Source: Persicitalea jodogahamensis (GTDB taxonomy: Bacteria; Bacteroidota; Bacteroidia; Cytophagales; Spirosomataceae). Taken from it: a DNA stretch of 64,000 bases. This document shows, piece by piece, positions 34,755 to 42,409 of this stretch; position 1 is the first letter of the stretch; each line of letters opens with the position of its first letter. The notes beneath the pieces were generated by a model. That model was not told the DNA's origin, made no database searches, and saw only the letters and a list, made by a program, of their open reading frames with translations. Made by a program: the position numbers and the translations under genes. The stretch lies in NCBI RefSeq assembly GCF_014651615.1, contig NZ_BMXF01000002.1, forward strand, positions 1,047,629 through 1,111,628, given 5' to 3'.

Positions 34755-36041
34755 ATGAAATTTTCTGCCAAAATTGTTCTCCTGCTGTATCTCAGTATGG
34801 TTGAGTGCAAAAGTCAGCCATCGGCTGACCAAAGCTACACTGCCTTCACCGGAGCCACCATCATTGATGGTCGCGGAGGGGAACCGATTCGGGATGCCGT
34901 ATTGGTCATCCGAAACGGCCGAATCGTGTCAATTGGCACGAAAGAGAATGTCGGAGTTCCTGCGAAAGCCTCAGTGGTGGATGCATCGGGCAAGTTCATT
35001 ATGCCCGGCATTATTAACGCCCATGGCCACGTGGGCGACGTACAGGGCATCGAAGGCGGGCATTACTCCACCCAAAATATCATCGACAATCTAGCGACTT
35101 ACGCCCGCTACGGTATTACCACCGTCGTAAGCCTGGGTGGTGATCAGTCCGAAGCTGTGCCGTTGCGGGCGGTCAACGATTCGTCTGCCACCCAACGGGC
35201 GCGTCTGTTTATCGCGGGTGAAGTGATTACCGGAGAAACCCCCGCCGAAGCCGTGGCGGTCATCCGAAAGAATGCAAAAATGGGCGTGGATTGGATGAAA
35301 ATAAGGGTAGATGACAACCTGGGTACCTCTCCCAAAATGACCGAAACAGTCTATCGTGCGGTGATAAAGCGTTCGCACGAACTGGGTTATAAAATCGCCA
35401 CCCACATGTACTACCTCGCCGATGCCAAGAAACTACTTAAGGCGGGTAGCGATTTTCTGGCGCACAGCGTACGCGACCTGCCCGTCGATGAAGAATTCAT
35501 TCAACTCATCAAGGCAAAAAACGTCGGCTACTGTCCGACTTTGACCCGCGAACTTTCGACCTTCGTCTATGGCGACACGGCGGCATTCTTTTCCGACCCC
35601 TATTTTCTGCAAGAATACGACCAGGCCACCATCGAGCCACTGCTTGATCCGGCCAGCCAGAAGAAAGTACGTGGGAGCCGGGCTGCCCAGATGTATGAGC
35701 AACAGCTTCCGACGGCCATGGCAAATTTAAAAACGCTTCAAGACCAGGGGGTACCTATCGTCTTTGGTACTGACAGCGGCATCCCGAAGCGTTTCATGGG
35801 CTATTTCGAGCAGTTGGAAATGGAAATGATGGCCGAGGCTGGCCTCACGCCGATGCAAATCATCAAGTCGGCTACCAAAAATGCCGCTGAATTTATGAAC
35901 CTGAAAGATTTGGGTACTTTGTCGAAAGGTCATTGGGCTGATTTCCTGATTTTGGACGCCGATCCGCTGGCGGATATTCGGAATGTTCGGAAGATCTCCG
36001 GCGTGTATATCGGAGGAGAGAAGGTAGAGCGTAAAAATTAA
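34755..36041 (+). CDS. Amidohydrolase-family protein (imidazolonepropionase-like), exported
   Basis: The 428-residue protein has a hydrophobic signal segment ending near Cys19 (LSMVECKSQ, a poor lipobox because Glu precedes Cys). The amidohydrolase metal set is complete: INAHGHVGD (H90, H92), DWMKIRVDD with the probable carboxylated K182, ATHMYY (H217), LAHSV (H237) and FGTDSGIP (D340). The N-terminal FTGATIIDGRGGEPIRDAVL and the C-terminal GHWADFLILDADPL form the usual beta-sandwich. It hydrolyses an amide or ester bond in a small molecule or dipeptide. It follows the carboxypeptidase by 42 bases and could finish breakdown of released products. Confidence 0.85.
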   Translation: MKFSAKIVLLLYLSMVECKSQPSADQSYTAFTGATIIDGRGGEPIRDAVLVIRNGRIVSIGTKENVGVPAKASVVDASGKFIMPGIINAHGHVGDVQGIEGGHYSTQNIIDNLATYARYGITTVVSLGGDQSEAVPLRAVNDSSATQRARLFIAGEVITGETPAEAVAVIRKNAKMGVDWMKIRVDDNLGTSPKMTETVYRAVIKRSHELGYKIATHMYYLADAKKLLKAGSDFLAHSVRDLPVDEEFIQLIKAKNVGYCPTLTRELSTFVYGDTAAFFSDPYFLQEYDQATIEPLLDPASQKKVRGSRAAQMYEQQLPTAMANLKTLQDQGVPIVFGTDSGIPKRFMGYFEQLEMEMMAEAGLTPMQIIKSATKNAAEFMNLKDLGTLSKGHWADFLILDADPLADIRNVRKISGVYIGGEKVERKN

Positions 36042-36055
36042 CTTTTTTCATAAAA

Positions 36056-36092
36056 AAACCGGATCACCAGCAAGCTGCCAATGATCCGGTTT
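36056..36092 (-). terminator. Intrinsic terminator of mdh
   Basis: Stem AAACCGGATCA (36056-36066) with TGATCCGGTTT (36082-36092), 11 bp and a 15-base loop. On the minus strand it is followed by a U-run and lies 81 bases after the mdh stop. On the + strand it could weakly end the amidohydrolase transcript. Confidence 0.8.
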
Positions 36093-36172
36093 CCCGGGCA
36101 GGTAGTTTCAAAAGAATCACTTTTCAACTACTGGTTGATTCTCAACCTGTCCACTATCAATTCTCAACTACA

Positions 36173-37096
36173 CTAAGCGATTGCTCCGTTCATGTTCCGT
36201 ACCGCGTCAGCCGACTTAGCGAAGGCTTCCTTTTCGGCGTCGCTCAGGCGGATATTGACGATTTTCTCCCAGCCGTTACGACCAAGTACCACCGGTACCC
36301 CGATGCAAATGTCCTTCTGCCCGTACTCGCCGTTGAGCATTACGCTGCAAGGCACGATGCGCTTCTGGTTACGGATAATGCTTTCCACCAGCATTGCGGC
36401 GGCCGCGCCGGGAGCGTACCAGGCCGAAGTACCAATGAGTTTGGTCAGCGTAGCGCCGCCCACCATGGTGTCAGCCGCTACTTTTTCCAGCTTTTCGGCT
36501 GATAGGAAACGGCTTACGGGCAAACCGTTGTAAGTAGCCAGGCGGGTAAGCGGAATCATGGTCGTGTCACCGTGTCCACCGATCACCATGCCGTGGATGT
36601 CGTTAGGCGACACGTCCATTGCCAGGGCCAGGTAGGTCTTGAAGCGGGCGCTATCCAGTGCACCGCCCATGCCGATGATGCGCTTCTTGGGCAATCCTGA
36701 TTCGCGGAGAGCCAAATAAGTCATCGTATCCATCGGGTTGGACACCACGATGATGATCGCCTTGGGCGAGTACTTTAGAATATTTTCAGTAACGGACTTG
36801 ACGATGCCGGCGTTGATACCGATGAGCTCCTCACGCGTCATACCCGGTTTGCGCGGGATGCCCGAGGTAATGACAACCACGTCCGAACCTTTGGTTTTTT
36901 CGTAATCGTTGGTCGATCCAATGGGCTTGGTATTGAAGTTGAGCAGCGCGGCAGTTTGGTACATGTCCAAAGATTTACCTTCGGCCACGCCTTCCTTGAT
37001 GTCGAGCAAAACTACCTCTTCGGCTAGTTGGCGGCGGATGATGTTATCGGCGGTGGTGGCCCCGACGGCCCCCGCGCCTACGACAGTAATTTTCAT
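36173..37096 (-). CDS. mdh: Malate dehydrogenase
   Basis: The 307-residue NAD-dependent enzyme interconverts malate and oxaloacetate in the citric acid cycle. Seen: dinucleotide motif VVGAGAVGATTADNI at residues 5-19, Asp32 at the end of the second strand (NAD preference), substrate arginines R82 and R88 in IPRKPGMTREE, SNPMDTMTYL, D148 in ALDSARF with R151, and catalytic H175 in IGGHGDTTMIPL. The length is that of the LDH-like MDH group found in Bacteroidota. It is monocistronic: its own terminator follows, and a -7-like element with a palindrome lies upstream. Confidence 0.97.
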   Translation of the reverse strand: MKITVVGAGAVGATTADNIIRRQLAEEVVLLDIKEGVAEGKSLDMYQTAALLNFNTKPIGSTNDYEKTKGSDVVVITSGIPRKPGMTREELIGINAGIVKSVTENILKYSPKAIIIVVSNPMDTMTYLALRESGLPKKRIIGMGGALDSARFKTYLALAMDVSPNDIHGMVIGGHGDTTMIPLTRLATYNGLPVSRFLSAEKLEKVAADTMVGGATLTKLIGTSAWYAPGAAAAMLVESIIRNQKRIVPCSVMLNGEYGQKDICIGVPVVLGRNGWEKIVNIRLSDAEKEAFAKSADAVRNMNGAIA

Positions 37097-37137
37097 AGGG
37101 TATATGGATAAAAAAAGTTTAAGATTAATTTTCGCTC

Positions 37138-37161
37138 CAAAATTAGAACGGATAATCCGTT
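37138..37161 (-). promoter_or_regulatory. mdh promoter -7 element with adjacent palindrome
   Basis: On the minus strand TAATTTTG (37145-37138) matches the Bacteroidota -7 consensus TANNTTTG, 42 bases before the mdh ATG. Immediately upstream, 37147-37161 (AACGGATAATCCGTT) is a perfect 15-base palindrome around A37154, filling the spacer where a repressor would block polymerase. No good -33 is visible. The rest of the 286-base mdh/DUF1232 gap shows no other recognisable element. Confidence 0.5.
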
Positions 37162-37382
37162 AAACCCGGCTTCATGCCCAAATTTTACACCAAAATAAGG
37201 GGAGGAGGCCAACATGCTGTCAGTACAAATGCATTTCTGCGACAACCATACTTGATAAAGTTGCGTAAATGATTGGGACAACAAACCAGAGATGAATCGG
37301 GGATAAAGGTTGGGTAGTGCAATTTTTTAGAAAAGCATTTGGTTATAAAGCCGACGGTTTATTATAACTCCAAATCCATACT

Positions 37383-37814
37383 ATGGCTAACAGTTCACTG
37401 CTTACGCAGGTTTTAAAGTCAGTTTTTTTTAAAAAAGCTACGGGTAAGGCTGGGCAATACGCGTCGAATAGTTCGAAGCTCTATAACCTGGCCCAGCAGG
37501 TACTTAAGAAGACGAAGGACAGCGATTTTAAAAGCGAAGCCGCTGAGGCAAAAGACAAGATTTTTGTTCTGGTGCGGTTAGTTCGGGCCTACGCCTCCGG
37601 CGAATACCGGAAATTGCCCTGGAAAAGCCTGCTGTCCATCGTTGGCGTTTTGATTTATTTCGTCTCGCCGCTCGACTTTATTCCCGACTTCCTGCCCGTG
37701 GTGGGCATGGCCGACGACCTGGCTCTGGTGCTGTGGCTCTTCAAGAGTGTAAGCGGCGATTTGGCTGATTTTGCTGAGTGGGAGAAAAAAACCAAGACCA
37801 TCAACATCGGCTGA
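37383..37814 (+). CDS. DUF1232 (YkvA-family) small membrane protein
   Basis: The 143-residue protein contains the DUF1232 core [20 protein letters not shown] followed by [23 protein letters not shown] at about residues 79-122, predicted to form a hydrophobic hairpin in the membrane. The N-terminal half is basic and helical. YkvA-family proteins have no established function. It is divergent from mdh and 58 bases ahead of tatA, which has its own promoter. Confidence 0.85.
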   Translation: MANSSLLTQVLKSVFFKKATGKAGQYASNSSKLYNLAQQVLKKTKDSDFKSEAAEAKDKIFVLVRLVRAYASGEYRKLPWKSLLSIVGVLIYFVSPLDFIPDFLPVVGMADDLALVLWLFKSVSGDLADFAEWEKKTKTINIG

Positions 37815-37824
37815 CAAAACAATT

Positions 37825-37855
37825 TTTGTTTGGCAAGAAGTATTAATTAAATTTG
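37825..37855 (+). promoter_or_regulatory. Promoter of tatA
   Basis: TTTG (37825-37828), a 19-base spacer and TAAATTTG (37848-37855) match the Bacteroidota housekeeping promoter TTTG-N19-TANNTTTG exactly. A start of transcription near 37862 would give an 11-base leader before the tatA ATG. Confidence 0.75.
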
Positions 37856-37872
37856 TATTCATTTAAAATTCA

Positions 37873-38085
37873 ATGAACATGGAATTCGGATCAATTTTGG
37901 CATTTATGGGACTGGGCGGACAGGAGATTTTCCTCGTAGCGCTGTTTATATTACTTTTCTTCGGCGCTAAGAAAATCCCTGAGCTGATGCGCGGCCTCGG
38001 TCAGGGTATCAACGAGTTCAAGAACGCGACCAAAGACGTGAAGGAGAATATTGAGAAAGGTATGGAAGACCCGATGAAAAACTAA
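37873..38085 (+). CDS. tatA: Twin-arginine translocase subunit TatA/TatE
   Basis: The 70-residue protein has an N-terminal membrane helix (GGQEIFLVALFILLFFGAKK, about residues 15-33), the conserved FGAKKIPEL hinge, an amphipathic helix (MRGLGQGINEFKNATKDV) and a short charged tail. TatA polymerises with TatC to pass folded proteins with RR signal peptides across the inner membrane. No tatC is in the window. A second ATG at 37879 is an alternative start. Confidence 0.95.
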   Translation: MNMEFGSILAFMGLGGQEIFLVALFILLFFGAKKIPELMRGLGQGINEFKNATKDVKENIEKGMEDPMKN

Positions 38086-38149
38086 AATCGTCGGCATTTC
38101 CCCCTTTTTCCTCGACGGAGTCGGTTTGGGTTAGACTGTAAAAAAGCCT

Positions 38150-39649
38150 ATGCCTTATCGACTCTGTTTTTGTTTTTCAGAAGACAACTTCCCTCCTGAA
38201 TTGAAAGATTACCAAACACTCGCCGCAATTCAGCATGATTTGAAAACGGGCGTTTCAACTTGCGTCGAACTGGTCAGGCTGTACCTTGCCCGCATCGAAG
38301 CAGAACAACATCTTAATGCCTTCGTCGAAGTCTATTCCAGTGATTCCCTGCAACGGGCGGAGGAAATAGACGCCAAATTGACCGCCGGGACCGCCGGGCG
38401 TCTTGCCGGCCTTGTGCTGGGTATCAAAGACGTACTTTGCTACGCCGCGCACGGTGTGCAGGCAGGCAGTAAAATCCTCGATAATTATAAATCACCTTTT
38501 ACGGCCACGGCGGTGCAACGATTGCTTGATGAAGATGCCATCATCATCGGTCGGCAAAACTGCGACGAATTTGCAATGGGCTCGTCCAACGAGAGCTCCT
38601 ACTTCGGCGTGGTGCGCAACGCCGCCGACCGGGCACGGGTACCGGGCGGCTCCTCAGGAGGCTCAGCGGTAGCCGTTCAGGCCGGGCTGTGCCATGCCTC
38701 GTTGGGCAGCGACACGGGAGGCTCTGTACGACAGCCCGCGGCTTTTTGCGGCGTAGTCGGCCTGAAGCCTTCCTATGGTCGTGTATCACGTTGGGGGTTG
38801 ATTGCCTACGCCTCATCGTTTGATTGCATCGGGCCCATTACAAAAAGCGTGGAAGACGCTGCCCTGCTGCTGGAAATAATGGCTGGAGCCGATGAGTTTG
38901 ACAGTACGGTTTCGACGAAGCAAGTACCGGCTTATTCAAAGTCCCGGACCTGGAATGAAAGTCAGAAAGTCAGGATAGGGTACCTGCGCGAGTCCGTGGA
39001 AAGTGAAGCGGTCGCTCCCGCAATCCGGCAACGCACGCTGGAAGTCATCGAGCAACTGCGCGAGCAAGGCCATACAGTGGAGCCTGTAGAAATGCCGCTC
39101 CTCAAATACGGCCTCCCGACTTATTATATTTTAACTACCGCTGAGGCGAGTTCTAACCTCGCCCGCTTCGATGGCGTCCGGTATGGCTACCGCAGTCAGC
39201 AGGCCAGCGACCTGGAAAGTCTTTACAAGAAATCCCGCACCGAAGGCTTTGGGGAGGAAGTACGCCGGCGAATTTTACTTGGCACTTTTGTTCTGAGTGC
39301 AAATTACTACGACGCATACTATACCAAGGCGCAGCGCGTTAGAAAACTGATACGCTCAGAAACCGAGCAGCTTCTAACCCGATACGATTTTCTGATCTCT
39401 CCCGTGACGCCAACCACCGCTTTCAAACTGGGAGAAAAAACGGATGATTCCCTGCAGATGTACCTGGCCGACATATTCACCGTAGGAGCCAATGTTGCCG
39501 GTACGCCCGCAATTGCCATTCCTAATGGGCTGGATGAAAACGGTCTGCCCATTGGCCTGCAAGTGATGACTCAGGCTTTCGAAGAAGAAAAGTTACTGTC
39601 TTTTTCACAATATATGTCCGCAACCATCGCCACTCCGGAAAAAGTATAG
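38150..39649 (+). CDS. gatA: Asp-tRNA(Asn)/Glu-tRNA(Gln) amidotransferase subunit A
   Basis: The 499-residue amidase-signature enzyme liberates ammonia from glutamine for transamidation of mischarged tRNA. The catalytic Lys-cisSer-Ser triad is K93 (GIKDVLCY), S168 (PGGSSGGSA) and S192 (GSDTGGSVRQP); the spacing 75 and 99 residues after the Lys is that of GatA. The first 17 residues (MPYRLCFCFSEDNFPPE) are not typical, and TTG 38201 just before LKDYQTLAAIQ may be the true start. gatB and gatC are elsewhere. It lies 64 bases after tatA, possibly co-transcribed. Confidence 0.93.
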   Translation: MPYRLCFCFSEDNFPPELKDYQTLAAIQHDLKTGVSTCVELVRLYLARIEAEQHLNAFVEVYSSDSLQRAEEIDAKLTAGTAGRLAGLVLGIKDVLCYAAHGVQAGSKILDNYKSPFTATAVQRLLDEDAIIIGRQNCDEFAMGSSNESSYFGVVRNAADRARVPGGSSGGSAVAVQAGLCHASLGSDTGGSVRQPAAFCGVVGLKPSYGRVSRWGLIAYASSFDCIGPITKSVEDAALLLEIMAGADEFDSTVSTKQVPAYSKSRTWNESQKVRIGYLRESVESEAVAPAIRQRTLEVIEQLREQGHTVEPVEMPLLKYGLPTYYILTTAEASSNLARFDGVRYGYRSQQASDLESLYKKSRTEGFGEEVRRRILLGTFVLSANYYDAYYTKAQRVRKLIRSETEQLLTRYDFLISPVTPTTAFKLGEKTDDSLQMYLADIFTVGANVAGTPAIAIPNGLDENGLPIGLQVMTQAFEEEKLLSFSQYMSATIATPEKV

Positions 39650-39744
39650 TAGTTTTTTACTATTTCTGACTTTGTAAAATACCAAATCAAGAATTTCATA
39701 GGGAAAGTAATATTTTTTCTATCTACTAAACCTCTCTGACGCTG

Positions 39745-41472
39745 ATGAACTTTACCAAGCGAGTCGTGAATCTGACAGCCTTTGCCGCACTTGTTTTGTG
39801 CAATCTCCCCGTTATGGCAGTGCCGCAACTGCAACAAGACGAAATCATTTACGAATCCGATACGCTTAGTGTGGCCGCAACCGAGTTGGTTGCCGAAATT
39901 GAAGAACCCGCCAACCGGGTGCCGACCGATTTGGTCCGGGAGCGTTTTGGTTTGCTCCAAAAGAAAATTCCCCTGGTTTATCACGCAGAGTCCCACAAAT
40001 TTGTGGAGTACTTCATCTATACCAAGCCCGATTTCACGCGGCGCATGATGGAGGACAAAAATCTGTTCTTCCCGATTTATGAGCGCACACTGGCCAAGTA
40101 CAACATGCCGGACGAGCTGAAGTACCTTTCCATGATCGAGTCAGGACTCAATCCCAAGATTATTTCCTATGCCGGAGCTGGGGGGTTATGGCAATTCATG
40201 CGAGCTACGGGCCGGGAGTTTGGCCTCAAGCAGGATTCGTACATCGACGAGCGCTTCGACCCCGAGAAATCTACCGATGCAGCCTGCCGGTACCTGCGTC
40301 AGCTTTATAACATTTTTGGCGATTGGGAAATGGCCCTGGCCTCCTATAACTGCGGCCCCGGTAATGTAAAACGCGCCATGCGCCGTAGTGGTGGCAATAC
40401 TTTCTGGGGCATATATAACGCGCTTCCCAAGCAAACTCGTGGTTATGTACCTCAGTTTGTGGCCATTCTGTATATGATGAACTATGGTGAAGACCATGGC
40501 ATCGTCCCCAACGTCACGCAGTTTCCGACAATTACCGACACCATTCAGGTAAACGGGTACCTGAACCTGACCACCTTTGCGGCATTGAGTGGGGTGACCA
40601 TGGAAGAAATACAACGCCTCAATCCGCAGATTATCAGCGATGTGTTGCCCGACTACACGCGCGGTTTTGCCCTGAAAGTACCTGCTCAGAAATTCGCATT
40701 TATGCAGGCCGACAGGCTGGCCATCCTTGACTCAGCATCCAAGAGAGGTACACCCGGCACTATGCTGGCATCTGCTGAAGGGGACGGCGAGTACATGACA
40801 AAGCGGCTGCGTCATACCGTTCGTAGCGGCGAAACACTGACTTCCGTGGCCCGGCGTTATGGTGTGAGCATCAGTGAAGTAAAAAGCTGGAATCGGCTGA
40901 GAAGCAGCAAGCTGCTTCGCGGACAACGCCTGACGATCGTTCGGCAGGTACGCGTCGCTCCGCGCCCGGCAGCTAAGGCAGAGGTCACTTTGGCCAAAAA
41001 CACCAGCACAAAGCAAATTCCTGATACCACCGAAGACGAAGATAACGAAGAGCTGGTAGCCGATGCGGAGGAACAGCCTCAGATCAAGCCTGCTAAAACT
41101 ACCAAGCCGCAGACCACTGCGAAAACAGCCACTTACATTGTCCGCCGGGGAGACAACCTGACCGAAATCGCCCGCCGGCACGGTGTCAGCATCGACGATG
41201 TGAAAGATTGGAACGATCTGAGCAGCGGCAAGATTCTGGTAGGCCAAAAATTGAAGATCGTGAACGAGAGTCCGGCGAGCATCAGCACCGCCGTAGCTTC
41301 GGCCAAAAGTGTCGGCGTGAAGGTGACACCCAAATACCACACGGTGCAGCGCGGGGATACCCTCTGGACCATTTCGCAACGCTATGGCCTGTCAATCGAT
41401 AAGATTAAAGCCGCCAATCGTATGAAAGACAGCAGGATCAGAGCCGGTATGAAGCTTTTGATTACAGGATAG
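39745..41472 (+). CDS. Lytic transglycosylase with three LysM domains (MltD-like)
   Basis: The 575-residue exported protein (signal peptide MNFTKRVVNLTAFAALVLCN...) contains an SLT domain with catalytic E132 in YLSMIESGLNP, followed by AGAGGLWQFMRATGREFGL and MALASYNCGPGNVKRAM. Three LysM peptidoglycan-binding repeats follow at about 354-397, 462-507 and 528-574 (HTVRSGETLTSVARRYGVS, YIVRRGDNLTEIARRHGVS, HTVQRGDTLWTISQRYGLS). It cleaves the glycan backbone of peptidoglycan to 1,6-anhydro products during wall remodelling. An acidic low-complexity linker separates LysM 1 and 2. A terminator follows. Confidence 0.93.
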   Translation: MNFTKRVVNLTAFAALVLCNLPVMAVPQLQQDEIIYESDTLSVAATELVAEIEEPANRVPTDLVRERFGLLQKKIPLVYHAESHKFVEYFIYTKPDFTRRMMEDKNLFFPIYERTLAKYNMPDELKYLSMIESGLNPKIISYAGAGGLWQFMRATGREFGLKQDSYIDERFDPEKSTDAACRYLRQLYNIFGDWEMALASYNCGPGNVKRAMRRSGGNTFWGIYNALPKQTRGYVPQFVAILYMMNYGEDHGIVPNVTQFPTITDTIQVNGYLNLTTFAALSGVTMEEIQRLNPQIISDVLPDYTRGFALKVPAQKFAFMQADRLAILDSASKRGTPGTMLASAEGDGEYMTKRLRHTVRSGETLTSVARRYGVSISEVKSWNRLRSSKLLRGQRLTIVRQVRVAPRPAAKAEVTLAKNTSTKQIPDTTEDEDNEELVADAEEQPQIKPAKTTKPQTTAKTATYIVRRGDNLTEIARRHGVSIDDVKDWNDLSSGKILVGQKLKIVNESPASISTAVASAKSVGVKVTPKYHTVQRGDTLWTISQRYGLSIDKIKAANRMKDSRIRAGMKLLITG

Positions 41473-41494
41473 TAATTCAGATAGTACAAATACT

Positions 41495-41528
41495 CACCAC
41501 CCGCAGGAAACTCCGGGTGGTGTTTTTT
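41495..41528 (+). terminator. Intrinsic terminator after the lytic transglycosylase gene
   Basis: Stem CACCACCCG (41495-41503) with CGGGTGGTG (41514-41522), 10-base loop, followed by six T, 23 bases after the stop codon. Confidence 0.9.
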
Positions 41529-41626
41529 ATAACGGAAAGTGGTAAAGCGACACAACGACAGAGATTCTGAAAAGGCCAAAGTTGGCTTGGCGGAAAACTT
41601 GATCCAACCTTAGTCCTGGTATTGTG

Positions 41627-41634
41627 TAGCTTTG
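41627..41634 (+). promoter_or_regulatory. ruvA promoter -7 element
   Basis: TAGCTTTG matches TANNTTTG and lies 38 bases before the chosen ruvA ATG. No clear -33 is seen at the right distance. Its position inside the longer upstream frame argues that ruvA starts at 41673 and not earlier. Confidence 0.45.
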
Positions 41635-41672
41635 CCACTCTTTCTTTTTGTGACTTTGTCGCTCTCCAAAAA

Positions 41673-42263
41673 ATGATCGCTTATCTAGAAGGAAAAGTTG
41701 CTTACAAAGACCCTGCTTACGCCATCATCGACGTACAGGGCGTTGGTTACGAGGTTCGCATTTCGCTGCAGACCTACTCCGCCCTTCCTGAGGTGGGAGA
41801 GAAGAGCAAAATAGTCACTTACCTCAACATCCGTGACGACGCTCACATTCTCTTTGGTTTTGCCGAGCCGGATGAGAAAACGCTTTTTCTGGATTTGGTG
41901 GGCGTATCGGGTGTTGGGCCGGCAACCGCGTTGGTGATGCTCTCCTCGCTATCATCCTCCGAGATTCGCCACGCTATCATGAATGAAGATGTTCGGGTAG
42001 TGCAATCGATCAAAGGCATTGGTTCCAAGACTGCTCAGCGCGTCATATTAGAGCTCAAAGACAAAATGCGAAAAGATTCGCTTGCCTCGCCTGTGCCGTT
42101 TTTGGCCGGAGTGTCGGGTGGCAGCACCCGTAGCGAAGCTTTGGCAGCATTGGTCACGCTGGGTATTCCCAAGGCCGCTGCCGAGAAGAGTCTGGACACG
42201 ATTATCAAGCGCGAAGGCGATCAGCATACCGTCGAGGAACTCATAAAATTGGCTTTGCGATAA
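41673..42263 (+). CDS. ruvA: Holliday junction branch migration protein RuvA
   Basis: The 196-residue protein begins MIAYLEGKVAYKDPAYAIID (N-terminal OB fold, residues 1 to about 64 with DDAHILFGFA). The two helix-hairpin-helix motifs VSGVGPATALVMLSSL and IKGIGSKTAQRVILELKDK bind the junction backbone; the C-terminal domain (SEALAALVTLGIPKAAAEKS) contacts RuvB. RuvA tetramers hold Holliday junctions for RuvB-driven migration. ATG 41673 gives the canonical N-terminus; an extra 17 codons upstream are rejected. ruvA next to sprA is an arrangement also known from other Bacteroidota. Confidence 0.96.
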   Translation: MIAYLEGKVAYKDPAYAIIDVQGVGYEVRISLQTYSALPEVGEKSKIVTYLNIRDDAHILFGFAEPDEKTLFLDLVGVSGVGPATALVMLSSLSSSEIRHAIMNEDVRVVQSIKGIGSKTAQRVILELKDKMRKDSLASPVPFLAGVSGGSTRSEALAALVTLGIPKAAAEKSLDTIIKREGDQHTVEELIKLALR

Positions 42264-42409
42264 GCTTATTTTTAATTTTATCCCGCCAAAAGAATATTGG
42301 CAAGGTTTTGGCCGTTTTGTCACTAGCATGACGTCCCCAGGTCGAGGTTTATTGGGATTCTTGCCCTAGTTGCCCGACTGTACCCTCTTTTAACCAAGTG
42401 CGATAGGCT

